Shown here: positions 1-5,556 of the stretch, piece by piece
How the letters are laid out: each line of letters begins with the position of its first letter
Numbering within the stretch: position 1 is the first letter of the stretch
NCBI GenBank assembly: GCA_003251995.1
Contig: QKDT01000118.1
Coordinates: 1 to 6,100, forward strand
Reading direction: 5' to 3'
DNA length: 6,100 nucleotides
From: Desulfovibrio desulfuricans
Lineage (GTDB): Bacteria; Desulfobacterota; Desulfovibrionia; Desulfovibrionales; Desulfovibrionaceae
Notes under the pieces: model-generated
Seen by the model: the letters and a program-made list of their open reading frames with translations, nothing else
Database searches by the model: none
What the model was told of the DNA's origin: nothing
Made by a program: the position numbers and the translations under genes

Positions 1-504
1 GCCGTGGCGTTTTTCCGGGCTGTCGTCGTCACGCGACCCAAAGATATTTTTACCACCCAGCAATCCCCAAAGATTGCCGATATTTTTTTCTTCGGTTTCG
101 TTCTGCGTATTTTTATTGCCGAACTGCGGCTTTTTCACGGTCGTTCGCCGTGTGTCCTGCGCCTCATTTGGCTCGCTATCGGGCTGAGATTGCTGGACGG
201 AACGTCCAGGAACAATGGCCCCGGGCGGCAAAGGATCATCTTCACCCGACTGCCAGGCTCCCCGCCCCTGCGGTTGCTCACCCATGCGGACAGATTGCAG
301 ATCAGAAGCCTCTGGCGAATCACCGTTGTACGCAGCGTCTTCAACCGGGATTTCCGGCTCGGACAGCACGTCCATAACACCAACACCAGGAACCAGGCGG
401 AACCGACAGGCGCAGTGCGGGCATGTAGCGATAACTGCCTTGGAAGGCAGACGGTCGGCGGGTAACTCGCGGCTAAAACCGCAACGCGGGCAAGTAATAT
501 TCAC
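1..504 (-). CDS. MJ0042-type zinc-ribbon protein, N-terminal part (partial)
   Basis: The minus-strand reading frame is open from a GTG at 502-504 to the left edge, giving 168 codons with the C-terminus missing. GTG is chosen because AGGAG (511-515) lies six bases upstream and because the protein then begins directly with the zinc ribbon. Two knuckles, CPRC (residues 5-8) and CPHC (28-31), followed by a CRFRLVP stretch, match the small zinc ribbon found at the N-terminus of many deltaproteobacterial proteins. After about residue 40 the sequence is polar, rich in Glu, Asp, Pro, Gln and Asn, and looks disordered. No membrane segment is visible, although many relatives carry one further downstream. 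The zinc ribbon is seen directly; the role is unknown. The gene is divergent from the riboswitch-controlled transporter. A 153-codon ORF on the opposite strand (4-465) is judged to be its shadow. Confidence 0.8.
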   Translation of the reverse strand, partial: MNITCPRCGFSRELPADRLPSKAVIATCPHCACRFRLVPGVGVMDVLSEPEIPVEDAAYNGDSPEASDLQSVRMGEQPQGRGAWQSGEDDPLPPGAIVPGRSVQQSQPDSEPNEAQDTRRTTVKKPQFGNKNTQNETEEKNIGNLWGLLGGKNIFGSRDDDSPEKRHG

Positions 505-550
505 AAAAAACTCCTAGGCTGACCGGCAAAACCGGCACAAATTCTTATCC

Positions 551-579
551 ACTTTAGCCGCAGGCCCCCATACTGGCAA
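551..579 (-). promoter_or_regulatory. candidate promoter of the zinc-ribbon gene
   Basis: On the minus strand TTGCCA (574-579) is followed after exactly 17 bases by TAAAGT (551-556). This is a 5/6 match to the -35 and a 4/6 match to the -10 consensus. Transcription would begin near 544, leaving a leader of about 40 bases before the GTG start at 504. The evidence is motif and spacing only. Confidence 0.35.
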
Positions 580-632
580 GTGCTGCCTGTCTTGCAGCCA
601 CCCGTAGCACATATCCATCAACCCAGCACGCA

Positions 633-671
633 ACCCGGATGTTGCCGGGTAATGGCATTCGGGCCGGGTAA
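633..671 (+). repeat. GCCGGGTAA direct repeats with an inverted arm, upstream of the transporter promoter
   Basis: The 9-base word GCCGGGTAA occurs at 644-652 and again at 663-671, a period of 19 bases. An inverted arm ACCCGG (633-638) pairs with CCGGGT (645-650) around a six-base loop. The cluster ends five bases before the -35 hexamer at 677, a position where a transcription factor site could sit. No T-run follows the hairpin, so it is not a terminator. No regulator can be named from the sequence. Confidence 0.35.
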
Positions 672-676
672 AAACA

Positions 677-705
677 TTGACACCCCCGTGGGCAACGTCT
701 AAATT
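677..705 (+). promoter_or_regulatory. sigma70-type promoter of the riboswitch-transporter transcript
   Basis: A perfect TTGACA (677-682) is followed by a 17-base spacer and TAAATT (700-705, 4/6 to the -10 consensus). The predicted start near 711-713 coincides with the first paired bases of the riboswitch P1 helix (712/713), so the transcript would begin almost exactly at the aptamer. That agreement raises confidence beyond the hexamers alone. Confidence 0.7.
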
Positions 706-711
706 AAGGGC

Positions 712-808
712 TCAAGGGGAGTAACTGGGTTCTTGAAACCCTGGCGACATCAACAGCATGGCCCAAAGCCTGGTGTCGCCGTCGGTATAGCCGATTAGTG
801 AGACCTTG
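712..808 (+). ncRNA. yybP-ykoY manganese riboswitch aptamer
   Basis: The leader contains the conserved parts of the yybP-ykoY (Mn2+-sensing) family in order. P1 forms from CAAGG (713-717) with CCTTG (804-808), extended by a U712-G809 wobble. The GGGGAGTA element (716-723) follows. A short hairpin pairs GGGTT (727-731) with AACCC (737-741). A seven-base helix pairs GGCGACA (743-749) with TGTCGCC (774-780) and encloses the ATCAACA internal-loop motif (749-755). A small TCGG/CCGA hairpin (782-785 with 791-794) and the closing GTGAGACC (798-805) complete it. In this family Mn2+ is bound where the two conserved loops dock. The location directly before a cation exchanger gene fits known members, which often control Mn2+ exporters. 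This element explains most of the 348-base gap before the transporter. Confidence 0.93.
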
Positions 809-840
809 GCGTTACAGCGCCAAGGTCTTTTTTTATTTTT
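802..840 (+). terminator. riboswitch expression platform: intrinsic terminator overlapping P1
   Basis: GACCTTGGCG (802-811) pairs perfectly with CGCCAAGGTC (818-827) around a six-base loop. Seven Ts, an A and five more Ts follow (828-840). The 5' arm contains the bases CCTTG (804-808) that form the 3' strand of the aptamer's P1 helix, so P1 and the terminator cannot both form. Ligand-stabilised P1 should therefore prevent termination, giving an ON switch with Mn2+. The ribosome binding site of the downstream gene starts at 841, outside the hairpin, which favours transcriptional over translational control. Confidence 0.9.
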
Positions 841-852
841 AAGGAGAGTAAC

Positions 853-2073
853 ATGACAGTACGCTCGTTTCGCCCTTATATAGTGGCTGTAGGCATGACC
901 CTGCCCGGCATTGGAGTGCGTTTTCTGCACCCCGATGTTTCACCGCTGGTGGTGGTTCTGCTTTCGGGCATGGCAATTCTGGGAGCATCATTTCTGCTCA
1001 CGTGGGCGTGCGAGGTCGCTCAGATGGATATTCCGCAGGCCGTGGCAGTGGCTGTTGTGGCCTTTATTGCCGTGCTGCCCGAGTATGCCGTGGACATGTA
1101 TTTTACCTGGATGGCGGGCCAGCACCCCGAAAGCACTTACTCCCACTACGCCATAGCCAATATGACTGGGGCCAACAGGCTGCTGATTGGCGTGGGCTGG
1201 TCAGCCATCGTGCTGGTTTTTGCCAAAAAATTCCATTCCGGCGTGACCCTGCCCGATGACAAGCGTACAGACGTGCTTTTTCTCGGCCTTGCCACCATCT
1301 ACGCGCTCTTTATTCCGCTTAAAGGTTCGCTGACCTGGGTTGACGGGCTGGTACTGCTGGGCATCTATATCTGGTACATCTGCATCATTGCCCGCAGACC
1401 CGTGGAGGAGGAAGAACCCGAAGGCCCCGCCGCCCTGCTGGCTCAATTTGCCAAAAAAGTGCGGCTTCGCAGTGTCATTCTTATTTTCATTTATGCGGCG
1501 CTTGTTATTTTGTGCAACGCAGAGCCCTTCAGCGAAAGCCTGGTCGCCAGCGGCAAACTGCTTGGCATCAACGAATTTTTGCTGGTACAATGGCTTGCTC
1601 CCATCGCGTCCGAATCGCCCGAATTTATCATCGCCCTCATGTTTGCCTCGCGCGGCAACGCTTCGCTGGCCCTTGGCAGTCTGCTTTCATCCAAGCTCAA
1701 TCAGTGGACCCTGCTTGTGGGCATGATCCCCGGCGTCTACGCCGCCTCATTTGGTTCACTTTCGCCCTCAATTAACCTTGACACTCACCAGTTTCAGGAA
1801 ATACTACTGACCGCCGGACAATCACTGTTTGCAGTGGCTCTGCTGGTGGATATGCGCCTGCAGGTGCGCGAAGCTCTGTGGCTGCTCGTGCTGTTTGTAG
1901 CCCAGTTACTGTCGCCGCTGTACGACACGCAGATTGAGGCCCTTCTGGGGCTTGCGCACGACCCGCTACGGCTGCATTATTTCTTTGCGCAGGTGTATCT
2001 GGTTTTGGCGGCAGTGCTGCTGCTCAGAAATTGGCGTGGCGTATTGCGCCTGCGTGAAGGGTTCAAGGTATAA
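853..2073 (+). CDS. CaCA-family Na+/Ca2+ exchanger-like membrane protein, candidate Mn2+ exporter
   Basis: This 406-residue inner-membrane protein starts at ATG 853, with AAGGAG (841-846) six bases upstream. It is built almost entirely of hydrophobic segments in two halves, as in the cation/Ca2+ exchanger superfamily. The first alpha-repeat is near residues 70-120, with the acidic LPEYAVD motif (75-81) and ANMTGANRLLIGVGW (102-116). The second is near 248-290, with LAPIASESPEF (248-258) and LGSLLSSKLNQWTLLVG (274-290). An acidic loop EEEEPE (185-190) joins the halves. In this family the acidic residue of each repeat lines a central ion site. Both motifs differ from the usual GTSLPE and GSNIFN forms, so this is a divergent branch. 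The Mn2+ riboswitch upstream suggests that manganese, perhaps besides calcium, is exported in exchange for Na+ or H+. Family membership is well supported; the ion is inferred. It appears to be monocistronic, with a terminator following. Confidence 0.88.
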   Translation: MTVRSFRPYIVAVGMTLPGIGVRFLHPDVSPLVVVLLSGMAILGASFLLTWACEVAQMDIPQAVAVAVVAFIAVLPEYAVDMYFTWMAGQHPESTYSHYAIANMTGANRLLIGVGWSAIVLVFAKKFHSGVTLPDDKRTDVLFLGLATIYALFIPLKGSLTWVDGLVLLGIYIWYICIIARRPVEEEEPEGPAALLAQFAKKVRLRSVILIFIYAALVILCNAEPFSESLVASGKLLGINEFLLVQWLAPIASESPEFIIALMFASRGNASLALGSLLSSKLNQWTLLVGMIPGVYAASFGSLSPSINLDTHQFQEILLTAGQSLFAVALLVDMRLQVREALWLLVLFVAQLLSPLYDTQIEALLGLAHDPLRLHYFFAQVYLVLAAVLLLRNWRGVLRLREGFKV

Positions 2074-2090
2074 CGCTGTTGTATTTTTCG

Positions 2091-2126
2091 CCCGCATGTG
2101 ACCCCTTGCGGACACATGCGGGTTTT
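2091..2126 (+). terminator. intrinsic terminator after the exchanger gene
   Basis: CCCGCATGTG (2091-2100) pairs with CACATGCGGG (2113-2122), a perfect ten-base stem with a 12-base loop followed by four Ts (2123-2126). The T-run is short, so termination may be partial and some read-through into the gene at 2167 is possible. No convincing separate promoter for that gene was found. Confidence 0.65.
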
Positions 2127-2166
2127 GCCGCTAACCCCGTCTGCCCTTATGGGCTGCTGAAACTGG

Positions 2167-3276
2167 ATGTATATGCCCCGCTTTGTATTTTTTCTGCTCC
2201 TGCCGCTGCTGGTATGCACGCAGGCCGCCGTTGCCGCACACCTGCCCGAAATGCAGGCTGCGGTATCGCTGCAAGCTGAAACTCCCGTCAGGGGCATAAA
2301 GACAGTTCCGGCCCGTCAGGAGGCCACGCAAGCGGTTCCAATGCTGCTAGCCGCCGCAGACCCCACTGAGGACGCTGCTCCGCGTGGAGCGGCAGCCGCT
2401 GCATCAAGCGCCAGCCCAGCCAAACCTCTGGCTGACGCTGCGGCTGGGCCTGCGGCAAATTCTGAACTGTCGGCAAAGCCCGACCAGACGCCCCAAAAGC
2501 AGAATCCGGAGCGCGCCAGCTCCGACCTCTCCCCCGCATCTGCGGGCGACACCAATGCCGCGGTGGTGGCAGACGCCACGCCCTCGTCGGAAATGATAGA
2601 AAAGGCCGATAAAAAGGCGGCAGAGGTCATTATTTCCGGTTCTCGCCGTCCCGGCATTATTGAGCATCAACTTGTGCGGATAAACCGGGAAAACAAGCCG
2701 GATATCAACATCAGCTATCCCTCTGTGGGTATTCGCGCCATTGACGCCAATATCCGCGAATGGGCCTCTGGCATTGCCAACGCCTTTGACGCGACCTTTA
2801 ACTCGCCAGAGCTTTACCCGGATGAACCAATCCCCGTTCCCGAACTGTGGTGTTCCTATTCCGTCAGCCATCCTTCCGACAATGCGCTGAGCATCACGTT
2901 TGAAGTCTGGACATACGCGGGCGGTTCGCAGGGCAACCTGGATATCATGACCTTGAACTACAGCCTGCTGACCGGGCAGCGCCTTGGCCTGGTAGATATT
3001 TTTGAAGACCCGGATGCCGCCCTCGCCCTCATGTCCGCATGGTCGCGAAAGCAGCTAATCCAGCGATTGGGCGGCATGCGGCAAGAGCAATTTCTGCGTA
3101 CGGGCCTCAACCCCGTGCCGGAAAACTTCGCCAGCCTGACCCTGATTCCATCTGGCATCCGCATCAATTTTCAGCCATTTCAGGTAGCCCCTGGCATGGC
3201 GGGCGCACAGAAGGTGGATATTCCCCTTGAAGAACTCAAGGTCGCGCATCCCCTGATGCTGCTTTGGGGCAAATAA
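2167..3276 (+). CDS. exported DUF4163/DUF3298 (RsiV-like) domain protein with Ala/Pro-rich linker
   Basis: This 369-residue protein begins with a signal peptide: Arg5, a hydrophobic core (residues 6-17) and a likely signal peptidase I site after AAVAA (near residue 24). LLVC is not a good lipobox, so a lipoprotein is less likely. Residues 40-150 are low-complexity, rich in Ala, Pro and Ser, probably an extended periplasmic linker. The globular part starts near 165. Residues 165-245 resemble DUF4163. Residues 247-360 carry DUF3298 hallmarks: a TYAGGSQGN turn (249-257), LNYSLLTGQRLGLVDIF (263-279), a C-terminal SGIRINFQPFQVAPGMAG strand pair (329-346) and VDIPLEEL (350-357). The family includes the lysozyme-binding part of Bacillus RsiV, but no anti-sigma segment is present, so a ligand-binding or envelope role is only inferred. 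An in-frame stop at 2158-2160 limits the start to ATG 2167 or ATG 2173. Neither has a strong ribosome binding site, so the first is given. Confidence 0.82.
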   Translation: MYMPRFVFFLLLPLLVCTQAAVAAHLPEMQAAVSLQAETPVRGIKTVPARQEATQAVPMLLAAADPTEDAAPRGAAAAASSASPAKPLADAAAGPAANSELSAKPDQTPQKQNPERASSDLSPASAGDTNAAVVADATPSSEMIEKADKKAAEVIISGSRRPGIIEHQLVRINRENKPDINISYPSVGIRAIDANIREWASGIANAFDATFNSPELYPDEPIPVPELWCSYSVSHPSDNALSITFEVWTYAGGSQGNLDIMTLNYSLLTGQRLGLVDIFEDPDAALALMSAWSRKQLIQRLGGMRQEQFLRTGLNPVPENFASLTLIPSGIRINFQPFQVAPGMAGAQKVDIPLEELKVAHPLMLLWGK

Positions 3277-3311
3277 CCAAATCGCCACAGCGCAGCCAGT
3301 TTCATATATGC

Positions 3312-3336
3312 AAAAAGCCCCGAAAGGGGCTTTTTT
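3312..3336. terminator. bidirectional terminator between the DUF3298 gene and uvrC
   Basis: AAAAAGCCCC (3312-3321) pairs with GGGGCTTTTT (3326-3335) around a GAAA tetraloop. A T-run follows the GC stem on the plus strand (3331-3336) and the run of As at 3312-3316 gives a T-run on the minus strand. It can therefore end both the plus-strand gene ending at 3276 and the minus-strand uvrC transcript. Confidence 0.9.
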
Positions 3337-3403
3337 GATTGCTGGCAAACAGAGCCTGGCGGTTTTTGCGCCCTCAGTATTGGTAATATCGCCGTGCGAG
3401 CGC

Positions 3404-3426
3404 AAAAAATCCGTGCAGATCGGATC
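3404..3426 (-). terminator. weak terminator overlapping the uvrC stop codon
   Basis: On the minus strand ATCCG (3421-3425) pairs with CGGAT (3409-3413) around a seven-base loop, with a possible extra G-T pair. Five Ts follow (3404-3408). The stem overlaps the TGA stop of uvrC. It is short, so it may only add to the stronger bidirectional terminator downstream. Confidence 0.35.
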
Positions 3427-5386
3427 AGTCCAGACCGCGCAGCTTTTCGCGCAGCAAGGCCGCCTTGGCGGGGCCGATACCGGGGATTTTGCACAAATCC
3501 TCCACCCCTGCGGCCCGCATGGCATCCACACTGCCAAAATGGTCCCACAACAACCGCGCCGTAGCGGGGCCAATACCCGGCAGACGCATCAGCTCGCCAG
3601 ACAAAGCCGCACCCTGCCGCGCACGCCGGTGTCGCCCTATGGCAAAACGGTGGGTGTTGTCGCGCACGTTTTGCAAAAAGAGCAGCTCCGGCCCCCCTTC
3701 GCGCAGAGGCAAGGGATTTGCCCGGTTGGGCACAAAAATTCTGTCAGCCACATTGCCAGCGCGGCGGTCGGCATGGCCCTCCTCATCCCTGGCCTTGGCA
3801 ATGGCGGCAAGGGCAAACAGGTCATCCTTGCCAGCCTCGCGCAGGGCACGCTGCACGGCCCCAAGCTGCCCTCGCCCACCATCTATCAGCAGCAAATCCG
3901 CCCACGGCGGGCCACTTTCAATGCGCCGCGCCACCCAGGCGTACAGGGTGGCGTAATCGTCGCCGCTGTCGGGCATGGCATAGGCCCGGTATTGCGAGCG
4001 CTCCGGCTTGCCGTCCTCAAAAACAACCATGCCCACGCGGGTTTGCTGCCCTCCAGTATGGGAAACGTCCACGCATTCAATGCGCATGGGCGGGCCTGAC
4101 AAGTGCAGGGCCTTGGCAAGCCGCTCCAATATATTCTGATCGGATTTCTGCTCTTGCCTGCGGGCTTCTTCCCGCGCGTTGGACTGGGCAAGGTCAATGA
4201 GCTGATTATCACCCGCATGTTGCGGCGGCACAATACGCACGGCGCCGCCCCGGCGGTCTGCCAAGGTTTGTTCCAGCGCATCGCGGGTTGAAGCGCCGCT
4301 TTCAGTCGCGGCACCGGCGGGATATGCCCGGCTGCTGGCTCCTGTGCCATGCGCGCCTTCTGCCTTGCATGAGTTGCCTGTGCCGCACACAGGGCTGACC
4401 CCTTCCGTATTTTCCGCGTCTTCCGACTCATCCTGATCGGCGGGAATCCAGGGCAGCAGCACGCGAGGGGGCGGCGTAGCCTGACTGTAATACTGCCCCA
4501 TGAACGACCACAGCAACTCCGGCGCGTCTTCAAACGTCAAACCCGACCAGTAAAAGGCGCGCCCGTCCGTCACCGCGCCGCCGCGCACAAAAATAAGCCC
4601 CAGCGCCAGCCCCCTGTCAGCAGGGAACAGACCAACCACGTCCATATCGCCGCCGCCGGGCAGTACCGCCGCCTGACGCTCCACGGTGCTTTCCACAGCG
4701 CGTATCTGATCCCGCAGGCTGGCGGCCTTTTCAAATTCCAGAGCTTCCGAGGCCTGTTCCATGGCAGCGCGCAAGCCGCCAAGCAACTCGGCAGAACGCC
4801 CTTGGAGCAGATCCGTCACCTTGCGCACATTTTCGTTGTATTCCAGCGGCGTCACCTTACCCATGCAGGGCGCGGGGCACTGCCCCATAAAGTGATACAA
4901 ACACGGGCGCACGCGGTTTTTCATGGCTCTGTCTGTGCAGCGGCGCAGGGAAAACGCCTTGTGGATAAGCTTCCATGTTTCACGCGCAGCCAGTGCGGAT
5001 GTGAACGGGCCAAAATAGCGCGCGCCGTCGCGCCGCGCCTGCCGCACAATTTCCAGCCTGGGGAAGGGGTGCTTGGGATTGATCCGAAAAAGGACGTACT
5101 GCTTGTCGTCACGCAGCACGATGTTGTAGTGGGGCCTGTGCTTTTTGATGCAACTGGCTTCCAGCAACAGCGCTTCTTTTTCTGTGGTGGTGGTCAGATA
5201 TTCAATGCTCTCGGCATGGAAGAGCATTGCCCGTGTTTTGGCGGGCAGGCCCTCGGGCCGAAAATAGGAAAGCACCCGGCGGCGCAATACGCGCGCCTTG
5301 CCCACATAGATAATGCGGCCCTTGGCGTCCTTGTACAGGTAAACGCCGGGGGTAAGGGGGATGCTGGAAGATTCGGGTTTCTGCAT
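3425..5386 (-). CDS. uvrC: excinuclease ABC subunit C (UvrC)
   Basis: UvrC makes both incisions around a DNA lesion after UvrA/UvrB damage recognition in nucleotide excision repair. All domains are present. The GIY-YIG nuclease (about residues 10-90) has GVYLY (14-18), YVGK (27-30), the catalytic Glu76 and Asn88. Cys150, 161, 170 and 174 match the four-cysteine region that binds a [4Fe-4S] cluster in characterised UvrC. The UVR domain (about 203-235) contacts UvrB. The RNase H-like nuclease has Asp440 (VDVSH), Asp502 (LIDGGRGQ) and His579 (DNTHRF). Tandem helix-hairpin-helix motifs end the protein (LPGIGPA 602-608, IPGIGPA 634-640). At 653 residues it is longer than the roughly 610 of E. coli, mostly because of a hydrophilic insertion at about 318-368. 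The start ATG has no clear ribosome binding site, but it is the first ATG after an in-frame stop and fits the family N-terminus. Confidence 0.97.
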   Translation of the reverse strand: MQKPESSSIPLTPGVYLYKDAKGRIIYVGKARVLRRRVLSYFRPEGLPAKTRAMLFHAESIEYLTTTTEKEALLLEASCIKKHRPHYNIVLRDDKQYVLFRINPKHPFPRLEIVRQARRDGARYFGPFTSALAARETWKLIHKAFSLRRCTDRAMKNRVRPCLYHFMGQCPAPCMGKVTPLEYNENVRKVTDLLQGRSAELLGGLRAAMEQASEALEFEKAASLRDQIRAVESTVERQAAVLPGGGDMDVVGLFPADRGLALGLIFVRGGAVTDGRAFYWSGLTFEDAPELLWSFMGQYYSQATPPPRVLLPWIPADQDESEDAENTEGVSPVCGTGNSCKAEGAHGTGASSRAYPAGAATESGASTRDALEQTLADRRGGAVRIVPPQHAGDNQLIDLAQSNAREEARRQEQKSDQNILERLAKALHLSGPPMRIECVDVSHTGGQQTRVGMVVFEDGKPERSQYRAYAMPDSGDDYATLYAWVARRIESGPPWADLLLIDGGRGQLGAVQRALREAGKDDLFALAAIAKARDEEGHADRRAGNVADRIFVPNRANPLPLREGGPELLFLQNVRDNTHRFAIGRHRRARQGAALSGELMRLPGIGPATARLLWDHFGSVDAMRAAGVEDLCKIPGIGPAKAALLREKLRGLD

Positions 5387-5404
5387 ACCAAGAAGAATGG
5401 GGAT

Positions 5405-5452
5405 TTAACAAAAAAAATCAAGTGCGGGGGAGAAAACCCAAAAGGCTTTCAT
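5405..5452 (-). CDS. possible 15-codon leader ORF upstream of uvrC
   Basis: An ATG at 5450-5452 (minus) opens a 15-codon frame, MKAFWVFSPALDFFC, ending in TAA at 5405-5407. AGGAGGAG (5461-5468) lies eight bases upstream, the best Shine-Dalgarno sequence in the window. The frame is the same as uvrC and its stop is 18 bases before the uvrC ATG, which has no visible site of its own. This suggests reinitiation or coupling. The start codon lies inside the terminator hairpin at 5424-5459, so translation and termination would interfere. It could equally be chance, since the peptide is tiny and unrelated to anything recognised. Five of its fifteen residues are aromatic. Confidence 0.3.
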   Translation of the reverse strand: MKAFWVFSPALDFFC

Positions 5453-5459
5453 CCCCCGC
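5410..5459 (-). terminator. intrinsic terminator downstream of trpB
   Basis: On the minus strand GCGGGGGA (5452-5459) pairs with TCCCCCGC (5424-5431). Above a bulged T (5451) the stem continues, GAAAGCC (5444-5450) with GGTTTTC (5432-5438), closed by a five-base loop. Eight Ts (5410-5417) follow, after a six-base gap from the stem. The stem is long and GC-rich, but the gap before the T-run is larger than usual, so strength is uncertain. It separates trpB from uvrC, which lie on the same strand. Confidence 0.65.
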
Positions 5460-5486
5460 GCTCCTCCTGCAAAAAATCTGCCCTGC

Positions 5487-5522
5487 CGCCGCGCTCATTC
5501 AGGGCATGCCCAAAGCGCGGCG
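5487..5522 (-). repeat. nested inverted repeat in the trpB 3' untranslated region
   Basis: CGCCGCGCT (5487-5495) and AGCGCGGCG (5514-5522) form a perfect nine-base inverted repeat enclosing the palindrome GGGCATGCCC (5502-5511). It lies 34 bases past the trpB stop. The nearest downstream T-run on the minus strand (5471-5476) begins ten bases after the stem, so it is not a standard terminator. It may protect the trpB mRNA 3' end or act with the following terminator. Confidence 0.45.
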
Positions 5523-5556
5523 CAACTATGTATCAAGGCGATTGCAGACGCCTCGT

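Noticed and set aside
4..465. 153-codon plus-strand ORF
   Set aside because: The opposite strand has a zinc ribbon at its very N-terminus and an AGGAG site before a GTG start, which is a better explanation of this stretch.
712..930. 72-codon minus-strand ORF
   Set aside because: It runs antisense to the riboswitch, the terminator and the start of the exchanger gene, and its sequence is explained by those elements.
2125..2153. Possible promoter TTGCCG-17-TATGGG before the DUF3298 gene
   Set aside because: The -35 matches four and the -10 only three of six consensus bases, and the start would leave almost no leader before the ATG.
2203..2220. Lipobox-like LLVC in the DUF3298 protein signal peptide
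   Set aside because: The residue before Cys is Val, not Gly, Ala or Ser. The AVAA site a few residues later fits signal peptidase I better.
3308..4099. 263-codon plus-strand ORF
   Set aside because: It starts inside the bidirectional terminator and runs antisense to the RNase H and HhH parts of uvrC. No ribosome site or recognisable domain.
5387..5440. Separate sigma70 promoter for uvrC
   Set aside because: TTGATT and TTAAAT are present on the minus strand but not at a usable spacing, and no other pair was convincing.
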